A DNA stretch of 64,000 bases, taken from contig JABVXV010000230.1 in assembly GCA_013365325.1 (NCBI GenBank), forward strand, positions 1-64,000. Reading direction: 5' to 3'. This document shows positions 13,971 to 25,291 of this stretch, one piece after another; within the stretch, counting starts at the first letter, position 1; every line of letters begins with the position of its first letter. The notes under the pieces were generated by a model. It searched no databases. It was not told the origin of the DNA and saw only the letters and a program-made list of their open reading frames with translations. Source of the DNA: Dipetalonema caudispina (taxonomy: Eukaryota; Nematoda; Chromadorea; Rhabditida; Onchocercidae). A program made the position numbers and the translations under genes.

Positions 13971-14880
13971 TCAAATAAGATTATCGAAATTTTTATGGTA
14001 CTGGTATATTAGAATTATATTATGATTTCCATGGGTCAAAATGTAATTCGCATTAAGAATTCTATATAAAAACATCACAAGTTGTACAGTTTTGGACCAG
14101 GATAAAATCATAGAACACATCCATTGCAGCTCGGTAATATTAAAAGCAATTGGTGAAAATTTCAATGAAATAGCTACTGTGTATAAAATACCATATCTGG
14201 ACAATTAACCTGTTGCAAATAAACGAAATGATGTGGAACAATCGATATATTTCGTACAACGACAATAACTTGTAGTAATGTGTAACCTAGAAACTAGTGT
14301 GCACATTTATTTTCCGACTTCGAATGTTGAAATTCTAATGAACTATTTGCAACTTCAAAAACTTCAAGCGATTTAAGAATGACAACCATACAGTATAAAG
14401 AAATGGTAAACATAAAAAATCCCCCAACAATAACATTATTTCTCTCGCTTCTGAACGAAAGCATGAGAACATACATCGCAGAAACCAGAGAAAACACAAA
14501 ATTTGCAAGAAAATTGAAATAATGAATATATTTAGAAAACAGAAAACAAACTTCGAATCAAACCATTAAAAAAAAAAAAGGCGTGAGAAAGAAACCTCCT
14601 TTAAAGCTGAAGGTGTAAAGTGAATCAATATGAAATATTTCGTCGGATGGATTCTGAAAGTAATTTATTTGCAAGAAAGCTTCCAATGACTGCTGAACAA
14701 GCCATGAATTTTCCTGCTTATACTTGTTTTCAAAAATTACATCCCAATTCACAAAAATATTTCTTTCCCAGCCGATTATGTTGATTTTATCCGAAACAAA
14801 AGAACAAGAGACACAATACAAAAATTTGAAAATTTTGCAATGGAAAAACTCAAAAGCAATAGATCACAAGATAAAAAATG
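13971..14880 (-). pseudogene. membrane-receptor-like coding trace, possibly a 7TM gene or remnant
   Basis: Several minus-strand blocks read like an integral membrane protein. One block (about 14297-14550) contains two hydrophobic segments, around NFLANFVFSLVSAMYVLML and VIVGGFFMFTISLYCMVVIL. A second (about 13971-14200) contains ISLKFSPIAFNI followed by ILSWSKTVQLVMFLYRI. An upstream block (about 14597-14880) is more polar and ends in LYTFSFKG. A 45-base GT-AG gap at 14551-14595 would join the upstream block to the first membrane block in frame. I could not find a clean donor between the two membrane blocks, and stops interrupt the frame further upstream. Nematode chemoreceptors are a plausible class, but no diagnostic motif is visible. 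It may be a real small-exon gene or a decaying one. Confidence 0.3.
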
Positions 14881-15503
14881 CTACGAATCTAAATGCTAAA
14901 ATAAAAATATTCCCTTTTGTCCTACTACTTGATAGAAACTTCAGTTAATAGCTGATGTTGCTTTAAACTCCATGGTCATGCCAACTCCCTTACTCCGAGC
15001 TAAGAAATTGAACTGCGAGAGAATTGTTCATTAAAAATAATACTAACACAAACGATAATTACAGAAAAAAATCAAGTAGCAGGGAACCCCGACATTTCCA
15101 GTGAAACGTAAAGCCGCAGTTAAAGCTTGTAAATTTAATCTGACCTAAATTTTGAACTTCGTTCTCATCTGTTAACGAGAAGATAATTAGTCAGAAGCCC
15201 ACACCAATATTTATGTAAATTATGCAGCCTTTTAAGCACAACAAAAGTCCCGATAAGGCAATCATACAGAAATAATTTGATCAAACTCTTCAATTAATCA
15301 CTGTCAATAATTTTTGACAGTTTAGATGGAAGAGAACATAAAATATTATCTGAAAATAAAAACAGAAAAAATAAGTCGATGCAAAATAAAAACAAAACCA
15401 ACATGATCATATATAGATATAAAAAGAACAAAGTGAAAGTAAAACTATATTCGGAGAGCAAATTTTGGAAAAAATTCAGGAAAAATTTTCGGTAAAAATT
15501 CAT

Positions 15504-18500
15504 TCAGTTATTCGAGTTCTGAAGCCTACAGGTAAGCTGCAAATTTTGGATAAGTTTCTCCGCAGCTGACCCATGATAACCTGTAATATTACTGGCTGAC
15601 CAGGTATCAAGTATTTTGACATCAGTTAACGTTAAAACAATACACTGTTCCAAGGTACATTTAACTTCTTGTGAGCACGGTCGAATTAGTGAAGACAGAG
15701 TAGTAGTGCAAAAATACGTATCCAGGGGACAATCTTGACGTGAACAGCAAATCAACAGTGATATAAGCAGGTTTGTCATAAACTGAAATAACTTGTACAT
15801 ACGGAAAATCATGAAAAATGAATTAAAATTTATGATATCGAGTTTTATCTATTCCTATATCTACTCCACAAGTCTCACTTCAAAACATTGGAAGAATGAT
15901 TCAATTAAATCTATTCAATTATTCGATCTCTGAAGTCAATGAATAAGCTGTAGATCGGATTAAAGGAAATGGTTCGATTGCTAGCACAGTAATTTTTTTG
16001 AAGGCTAATTGACAGCAAAGTTACTGGAGAATTCTAATGGGTTTTCGTCAAATTTGTCTTCGTCGAGTAAAGCAACAAGGATATCTTGTATAAAAGGATT
16101 TATAACAATTTGTTATATGGGAATTTTAGCAAATAACAAACTAAATGTTAGAAAATAATTCATTACCAGGTTCATAGTTATATCACTAGCGAAATCCAAT
16201 TTCGAGTTATTAATGAAACTGGTAAGTGAATTTTTCGAAAAATGAGAAAATGTCTCGAATATTGGCACAAGTAATGATTCATTCATCTGAAATACCAGTT
16301 TTTCATTAAATAAACGTGGTTCTTTATATTATGTGAAGCGGAAAAGTTTGAATTTAGTAACAAGCTTTCGAAATGACTTCGATGCTTCTCTTTTTTTAAA
16401 ATATCATGTGTAAAGCTTAATATTTTCAGAACTAGCATCACAATTATCTGAGCGCAGAAGAAAAACAAACCTCATTTGACGGAACCTTTTTGACAACAGT
16501 TGACAAAACAGTAAATAAACTTTTGAGAAGATGTAACTGCTGCTGTTCATTAGCAAGTGATAATGTTCTTGCAAACATCTGACGCCCTTTATTAATCAGC
16601 AAGACAGCTTGCAAGCGTCCGTTCAAACATAGAGTCTCGATTATGGTTTTCATACGACTTTCAACACCATTCCTCAATTCTTCCCTGTAAGAACAATGAA
16701 GCAATAAAACACTAAGTTTGCCATATTTTTTCTTGAGTTTCATCATTTATTAAAGAAAGCTAATAAAACTGAAGGCTGCATGTCTATATTTTGCATGAAA
16801 TAAAAATTAAATATGAAAATCAAAAACAAAAACATGTAGACATATATCAGCTTACTACACTGAAAGGAAAAATACATAAAAATGGTAAAGCTTTACTGAA
16901 TTTCATAGGAAAGTGAAGGAGCACACAGTATTCGATGTCTATCGTCACATTCAATAATTAATAGCGCGACATTTTCCAGCTGTAAAAGAAGTGCTCGCAG
17001 TTTCTTTTGTGATGTACTACTCTTCACTGAAAGCTTGTCGTCATCATCCGGTGAGTCGCTTGACAAATCAATAAGCTGAAATTGAAGAAACAATTATAGA
17101 CAAAGTTCTGATTATATTATAATTTTCAGAGTCATGAGTGTGCGATATATTCAGCCTAAGCGATTAATAAACATTATAAAAAGGAAATCGAAGAAACAAT
17201 TATAGTATCTCCTGGTAAGGTATTTCCGAAAGGCTCGCAACACAAACCCCTTCGCTTACTTAATTTGTTAATTTAACGGAGATGATACAAAAGAACCAAG
17301 AGTTGAGACATGCAGTCTGAACGAGATAAAAATACAAAAAGAGCAAACATCCGGTATTCTGAGCACACAGTTTAAAAGTTCTCTCGGTAGTAGTAAGGCT
17401 GAGATGCAGCAACTGGATTCTGCGCGCCAATCAAGCAGGATTCCTAGCAGTAGATTTCAAGAAAAAAGATTAACCTGTCTCGGATAATTAACAGTGGAAA
17501 GTGTTGGCTTTCCCAAACTACCAGCAAATGTTGGTGGAACATAATGACAGTGATGCAGGTTGGTAGTATCCCACATGTAACCACACTCATCGTCTTCAGC
17601 TTTCAATCCTTTCCTATGCCTCTCCAACGCCATTTTCTGTTGTTTCCATGTCTGTGGTTAAATAGAATGAGAAGTAATGAATATCAAAAAAAGACAACTA
17701 AAACTCATTACAATAGATATTTCCTTTACAGCAGCAACAAAAGTCGACAAGTGGTGGAGCAATCACATACACATGCTTATGAGCATCAAATAAAACTGCT
17801 GTAAACTCAATAACTGATATGAAAAACTGAGCAAAATTATTTGCCACGATTCCGTAAGTAGTAAATGGACCAGAAGCCTACGGTTCATCTTCTAATTAAT
17901 TCAGATACACAATACAGAGCTTGATGTGATTATTCTGGTGTGACTGGCAAATACAAAAAGATAACTTGAGTAAAACAAAAAACAAACCGTATAATAAAAA
18001 TCATCCTCGTACGGATTACCGCATCCTTGGCATTGCAACTGCTGAATTTTGATCAGCCAACTGCGTTCTTTCTTCGAAACGAAGCCAGCAAAAGGAAACA
18101 ATGCAAAATCAGAGATTGTTTTATTGGATACTAAACCGGTAAGCTTGCTTGAACGATCTCGATTGTGACTCATGTTGTAGTGGGGTACCTGAGGAATATG
18201 TGACTGCATCTGAGATTGCGGAGGACAAGGCAAATATGAGGGTAATGGTGGTCGACCTGACCTGAAAAGAAATCTATTTTCTTATAAAAAATAAAATATC
18301 CTTCAAAATCTGTGTGCGTTGGCGCCTTTACTATGCCAAAAACAGATAGTGTAGACCGGATAATTTTGGCAAAGTACCTCTTGAATACGTAAGCATGTAA
18401 AACTTAAATTTCCAATGACTCGGTAAAACTGAATCTTGCATGTAAAGCCAAGATCTTAAAAAGCAACAAACATTAGATGGGAAGGTTGCTGCACGAAAGG

Positions 18501-20689
18501 AAACGGCGGAAGCATTGGATGTGAAGGCATTCGCATCATAGGTGGCGGTCCTGACAGAACTGCTGCTCGCATCTGTGGTGTTATAGGTGGAAAACCAGGT
18601 GGTAATTCCGGTAACTGACCGAGCAGATAAGCTAAAAAAGGCAAACTAAACATTAAAATTTATAATTTCGAAAGTAAAAAACCGATTAACAGGAATTTAA
18701 AGAAATGACACAATATAATTCACATATAACGATTTGTAGTCATCAATAATTCTCGTTTGCTCTGACAAGAACTAATCAGAACAAAAATAAATAAAACAGA
18801 CCTCTTGTAATTTGCATGGCGAAGGGAGGTAACATCGGAAAGGGTAAACGCTGAAGTGGAGGTGGTGGTGGTGGTGGTGGAGGAGGGATCATCGGTGGAA
18901 TTGGTGAATCTGGTGGTAAAAGACCAGTGGATCGATCAACATCGGGAGTAGAAGCTGTTACATGGCTTGCTGACTGCATCAGTAGTCGTCTTTCTACCTC
19001 AGCTAGTGTTACGGCACCCGCTAAAACAAAATCGCAGATATTCAAAAATTGGAAATCTCAAACATTCAAAGCTGAATTAGACAAACACTTGAATTAATGA
19101 ACCTGATGGTAACGGGAGCATTGTTGGATCTGCGGGTTTAGAAGCTTTTGTGACGTGGTTCCTCTCAACTTCTTCAAGAGTAAGCGCATTCTTTGGTAAT
19201 GCTGCCAGTAAACGAATACCATCATTTTTATCGGAACATTCTTCCGGTAATATGTTATTCTGCAAATCTATATCTCATACCCTGGATACCTCATATACCT
19301 CTATATCTAAAAAACACCACATCCTCTGACTCCATTACTAAAAAGCAGCAAAATGACGATCTTCTAATATGCAGACATCGCTAATGTCTGATAGGTAAGC
19401 TCTCGAACAGCTTCATTTTATCTGTCCTCTATTATAAACTCAATTCAGAAAAGTTGAATAACTGATTAATAAATAGTCCAGGAAAATTTCGATATTTTCG
19501 TTGAAAAGGTACCTTCACCACTAGAAAACTGGTCCGATCTGGAATTGTTTTATTTATGAATTCATGAGGAGAAGAATACTGTAGCGCTGAAAGTTCTGGA
19601 CCACTCCAACCCAATGATGATGTTGTAGAGTCAACATTTCTCCATAACGTATCGGTCGTCCCCTACAAAATTCAACATGTTTTAACGAATTTTAAGTGAG
19701 TGACATTTTTCTGCCCACTGCCTCTTACATACTGAAGCTAAGTAATACGGTATATAAGAAATTACTACGTACACAGCTGGAAATGACTCATAAAACTTTG
19801 TTTTGCATCAAGCAACAATGAAAATAATGTTTCACATACGAGTTGCATTTTGAAATGTTCGAAATTTTCGCAATGAGACGAAGATACATTCGCTGTGGAA
19901 AATGAGTTAAATCCAAATGGAGGTGCTGGTAATTCGGATGGATGCGGCGCGGATACTGAACAGGTAGGTTCATCAAACCATTTCTGCGTTTCATCATCCA
20001 GTTGTAAACCCGCTGTCTGTAAATCAGCCTGATTACAAACATATCCCTCACATCAGTTCATGAACTGAAGATTGAAAAAGTAACCAAACTTGTAGTTTGC
20101 TCGCACCACAGTCCGATGTTGATCCACTTCTTGACACAAAAAAAATTTCTAACAGTAGGTAGGAAAGGACTACCTTACTCCACATAGTTCATAATATGAC
20201 CTAAGAAAAGCAGAAGATAGCCTAACATGAGTAAAAGGACTTCATTTCTCCTGAAATGTGCAAGAAGCCAAAAATTTTACCTGCTTCGAATACTGTTCCA
20301 AGTCGTCATCCAAGACATCATCATCGACACCCACTCCAAAAGTTTCATCATTGATTGCATCGATGTTGTCGTTTGGCTGCTCGCCATCTAAATCCTAAAA
20401 TTAACAAAACCTTCATACTTCTGATACGATCAGGCCTCACTTTGCAAGCTCTTTTATCCTCAAAATCTAAAAGATTACTAATAGCTCTCTCCTCAAAACA
20501 TTCGAGGGAGAGGAAGAAATGAGGAAAACAGGAGGCAGAAATAAATTTGACTTCCATTTCCTACTATCAAAGAAAATAAGAAAAAACCGAATAACTAACA
20601 TCGTCTTCCGGTAGAACATCAAAATTAAAATCATCAAAATCGTTTGGCAGATATCTTCCACCAAAACCTTTCAAATCGATTCGTGACAT
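15504..20689 (-). CDS. patr-1: PAT1 homolog, mRNA decapping activator
   Basis: PAT1/PATL1 bridges the Lsm1-7 ring, DDX6 helicase and the DCP2 decapping complex in P-bodies. Exons, in transcript order: 20689-20600, 20394-20281, 20028-19840, 19662-19513, 19259-19103, 19020-18802, 18631-18472, 18261-17988, 17651-17475, 17075-16897, 16684-16471, 16286-16167, 15782-15504; total 773 aa, matching human PATL1 (about 770). Seen in order: acidic N-terminus ending VLPEDD, two LxEVER stretches (TLEEVERNHV and TLAEVERRLL), a Pro-rich middle with ten consecutive prolines, the hallmark block from FAGFVSKKERSWLIKIQ to DDFYY (about 410-450), FAGSLGKPTLSTVNYPR (about 493-509), GRQMFARTLSL (about 606) and a terminal LLISLLICCSR helix. 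Borders are GT-AG. An upstream out-of-frame ATG would be removed by trans-splicing at GCAG near 20706. Confidence 0.94.
15905..16100 (-). pseudogene. decayed duplicate of the last patr-1 exon (pseudo-exon)
   Basis: Inside the last patr-1 intron (15783-16166), the minus-strand stretch ending near 15905 closely resembles the end of the real last exon at about 15545-15504. Both carry CAGCTTA, then CTTCAGA, then TCGAATAA and TGAAT at matching spacing. Upstream of it is a short open stretch reading NPFIQDILVALLDEDKF that ends at a stop. It has no usable in-phase acceptor and contains stops, so I read it as a degenerate tandem exon copy rather than an alternative exon. Confidence 0.4.
18843..18894 (-). 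repeat. CCN-type proline-codon repeat inside patr-1
   Basis: Exon 6 of patr-1 contains a GGT/GGA repeat on the plus strand that reads as ten consecutive proline codons on the minus strand, between MIP and LQRLP. It is an in-frame trinucleotide tract, so its length may vary between isolates. Proline-rich segments are normal in the middle region of PAT1 proteins. Confidence 0.75.
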
Positions 20690-20705
20690 GGCCCTTCGAG
20701 ATACT

Positions 20706-23700
20706 GCTCATGACGGGTTAGTTTTTAAACAAATAAAACTTGTTTAGTAGCACATACCCTATAAATAATTCCTTCAAATCTCCAAAATAATTTTTAAACA
20801 TACACAAATCGATATTTGTCGCAACATCTCAATCTATTACAGTAAATAAAAAGAAGGAAAAAAACCTAACAGACAATGCTGCTAAGCTAATTTATGATTT
20901 CTTTGATGTTCAACAAATCAAATTGCCGAACAACTTAATTCCGTACACCGATTTCCGAAAAAGATGCAATTTCAAAGGATTGATTCTAAAAGATCTTTTG
21001 AATTTATTCGTTGAATTGCTAGTGGAAATGATGAAAAGGAAAAATCCTATATTTAGTCCCAATATGTATACATATGTGCGGCAAGCAAGAATAGAACTAA
21101 TCTATAAGAAGAATTAGCAAATATCAAATAGTTGGTGACGTTGCATATAGGATATATTAAATTGCATTTACTCATAACTTCTGCTGTAGATTATAATTTT
21201 TATCAATCTTTGTCTTCTTTTTTGTCATGAAATATTTCTCTTCATTGCAATCAACGATTATCACTCCATTCTATAAAGTAAACTACTACTATTCCTATTA
21301 CTCAAAACACTCCTACCATACACTTCTCTCATCTTTTTCAATGATTATTAGTTAAATTGTCCATTTTCAGGTTTCCTTTCAGGCAATCACCACACCTTAT
21401 TTCGTTACCCCGGAATACTCCAAAAAAGAAGGAAAAGAAAAAAAAAAAAATCCGGAAGAATAAACAACGTGCATCGAGAAGTTGTTGCATCGTTGCTGAA
21501 TGCAAAAAGTCTATGAAATTTGATGTCTACATGATTGTGAAATATTTTTTCAATAAAATTTCAAATCGGATTATAAAATTCAGATTGTAACACAGGTAAT
21601 GACTTTATATTGAAATTGAATTAGCAATAAAAGCTCTAATCTCAAAATTGATGTTTTTTGACAATTTTCATTCATTCCATAAGAGCAACATTTCAGCTTA
21701 ATTTTTTCAGTCGTAGTTTTCCATCCAAATAAATATTGCTTTCCTCAAATTAGAAGAATTGAATTAGATTTAAAACACAAAAATTTAATTTGAAAATAAA
21801 AAAAGCAGCAAACGTAAAGTATAATGAAGTCAATTAATTACATTTCTATGCATTTGAATTTAAAAAAGATAATCATTAAATAAAAATGATAATTATATTT
21901 CATGCAAACTGGTAGCAGTGTAGTTTAATGTTATTACGAAATCATTTCATATCATATGGCAATCTTAATGGAGATTTTAAATTCAAAAATTTTCATAACT
22001 TTATCTTTCTCTTTTTTTTTAAAAAAATTTGAATTAAATTTAAGACAGATCGATACTTAAAGCTGTAGAGTTACATCTGATTGTGGTTTAGCTAAGTTTT
22101 TTATCATTGAAATAAATGATTTCAGTATTTTATTTGTGCCAAAAATTTTCAATGAGACCAATTTGAGCTACTGATCGTTTTTCAGTTAAATCTGACATTT
22201 AAAATTGATTTAAACTGAAAATAAGACTTTCTGGGGTTCTTGCCCATTAGCATTATTAGCGTTATTCATTATCTCATCAAACATCACAGTCAAAGTTTAC
22301 CTTAAAGTAATTTTTTAAAAATCAAGAAAAGAAATCCACCAGAACTTATAATGCTAACCTCTGAACCTAAATTTTCAGTACGTGACTTTAAAATATATTT
22401 CGTAATGATTATAAATTAATGGTAATTTTTCCTACCCGTTATTTGTTTCCATAATTTTATCTTTCCCATTTTTTTTGTCAGAATTTTCATGAAATTAAAG
22501 TATTTCAAATTTAGGATTGAAGATGGCACGGAATTTATCCTCTTTAATAATGTAATAATGTAAGCACAGAATTTAATAATGTAAGCTCTAAAAGAAATAT
22601 GATGGTACTTTATGATGTTTACATAAGAAAAGAAAAAAATTTGGATAATATTGCATTCCTTAAGGTAAGATTCGTTAGTAAAGATTCCGTCTGCCTTCTT
22701 AGAAGTTTTATCTAAGATACGGACATTATTGCTAAATGTCTGGGATAAACATTAAGGAAAATAATGCGACAATACATGGCAATAAGCAAAAGGAATAATT
22801 AAGCGATAATACTTAAAGCTAAGAGACAGAAGGAATGAAGATTAATGCTTACTTGAACTTTGACGTAATGAGCAAATTTTTCCATCACGCAATTATATTT
22901 TGCTCATAATGTCCAGAGAGTATTTGTTTTTTCTTTTTAATAGTTTTGATAACTGCAAAAATTTCGAAATTTTAAACATTGTCTGACATTAATTTATTAA
23001 TATTTTAAATCGCATTTATTAGGTGAAATAGCTTGAAATGACATATTTTCCTTAAAAATTATAATAAGGATAACATATCAAAACTTTCAAAAATATCAAT
23101 TCTTTATATTTGTTTTACAATGGTTTTTCGAGATTTTTTTTCATCAGCACCATTTGAAATTATTAAAAATGAAATTTTGTTTAAAATTATAAAAGAGTAA
23201 ACTTCCTGTAATTTTGATTATAATTTTATTGCAGGAAATTGATTCCAATTTTATTGTAAGTCAATACAGAATATGCCATATAATGATTTTCAAATTGAGA
23301 ATTACTTAAAAAGCTAAGCTGATAAATGGAATAAGTTAAAAATCATTCATTAATATTTGATTCATTTCATCAATTCATTACAGATGCTGAAGGATCAGAT
23401 TGATTGAAAATCTTTTGTATCAACAATATTTAGACATTAGTGATAGGAAAAGATTACATTTTGTATCTTATAAGAAAAGATTTGCATGATGGATAAAAGA
23501 TATGATCGGTTTTATAAATTAAAAAATGCATATTATACAAATTACCTTTAGCTTGCAAATTTGTGAAGCATAAATAATTTAAAAGGTATTTCAAGAATAA
23601 GAACTGATCTCTTGATAATGTTATCATTAATTTCTGTTATCTTCTCACCCAATTATTGTATCACCATCTTCGTTACATAAAATTCTTACTTATTTTAATT

Positions 23701-25291
23701 TATTTCAAAAAATTTAATTGAGAAAAAGTCTGAAGATAGAAATATATAATGAGAATTGGATCATCAACATTTTTAAATTCTAAATAAAACAGCTATAATA
23801 TCATACCTTAATTTTATTATGCAATTGATCCAGAAATATTAGGATACAATAATTGTTCGCAATTCAGCAATAATAAGTTGCTGAAATATCTGCAACTGCA
23901 ATTTTCATTCTATCTGAATGGAGCAGGGATATAAATAATGATATTTATTATTTTTCTGTCAATAAATCAATCATTAAAGCATGTTATTAAGTAGTGATAT
24001 CGAATGCAACATAAAGTTTGGTTTTTGACTGTATTCATTTCATTGTTGCATAAATGCTCCCATCTAAACTACTGACCACCACTGACCATTATCACTTTTT
24101 TAAGCTAATGACGCCTTAAGATATTAAGATAAATGATGTTTAAAGACATATGTGATTTTTCACTGAATTTAAGATCTCCATTAAAATTCCAATTATTTGA
24201 TTATCGAAAAGTTCATTTCAAAGGAACAAAAATTTAAATGATTTATACCAATCTATGACACGAGTATCGGCGATATATCAATGAAACATTTAAATGAAAA
24301 TATCGCATTTAATTGCACTCGGAAAATTTGGCACAAGTAAAGATGAGTTTATTGTATTCACAAATATATTTATTAGTTTTCTTTTTTTTTTTATCAGCCA
24401 TTTTAATATTTTCATTTATGTTTCATGACTTTTATCATTAAAAAACTTGCAGATTTAAAGCAACAACAATTCAATTCACAATGCTCGTTTCATGTTACCT
24501 TTAGATAATAATAAAAATAAATTCAAAGTTGGCAACTATGATTGTCAACCGAATTTATTTACTAATTTATCAATTCTTCATACACACTAATGCGAATATT
24601 TATTCACCAACCAATCAATTCATTTAGTAATAATGCGTTTCTCTTTTTAATTGTTTCAATTTTATCTTTGATATGAATGTCGTAAAGAGTATTAATTCAA
24701 TCGATAAATATTCGCAATTTTATTTAATTCAAACTTCAAAAAAATTAAGAATTGAAGAAAATAATAATACTGCAAGTGAAAAGGCAGTGGAAAAACATTA
24801 AAATAATTATAGTAACAAAGGGATATCAATTATCTATGAGATATCAGAACGGAAATAAATGATGTGTTTTTGATAGAGAGGTAATAATTCACAAATTTAC
24901 TTCATTAACAATGTTCAGGTTAAATAAGTTAATGTTAATATCTGAAAAGTTCGAAATTTTTATTGTTATTTATTGATGGGATAATATTAACTAATTACTA
25001 TTTAATTTTTACAAAACTAAAGAGTAAAAATGTTGCAATTCATTCACTTTCACCAATTTTCAATGAGTTTTTGGAATTTCATTTCAACTTTATTTGAGAT
25101 TCTACGAGATCATATGAAAACTTTAATATTTGAAGTAATTTATCTGAAAATCATCTCAAAATAGTTTAATAAATTTTATGTGCCCATTTCATTGACTTTT
25201 CTCTTCCTGTTTGACAGTCGGATTTTGAATTTTCCTTAAGCATAAATATTTTCAAACAAAGATCAACATTTGTTGTCATTATTATTTGTTA
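20706..25291. other. gene-free stretch between patr-1 and the peroxidase gene
   Basis: This covers the upstream side of patr-1 and the downstream side of the peroxidase. It is AT-rich with many T and A runs. A less AT-rich island at about 21355-21540 keeps open frames on both strands, with a TTTCAG before it on the plus strand, but no product is recognisable. Nothing else is supported. Confidence 0.55.

Noticed and set aside
15294..15503. Phe/Leu-rich minus-strand frame just after the patr-1 stop
   Set aside because: Lies in the likely 3' UTR and the hydrophobicity comes from T runs; no splice or family support.
15504..15812. Possible separate small secreted Cys-containing protein
   Set aside because: The apparent signal-like start is intronic; the segment after TTATTTCAG fits in phase as the last patr-1 exon and matches PATL1 C-terminal layout.
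16030..16100. NPFIQDILVALLDEDKF stretch as an extra patr-1 coding exon
   Set aside because: No in-phase AG acceptor; direct joining of exons 12 and 13 keeps frame and matches the family.
17544..17804. Plus-strand frame opposite patr-1 exon 9
   Set aside because: Antisense shadow of a well-supported exon.
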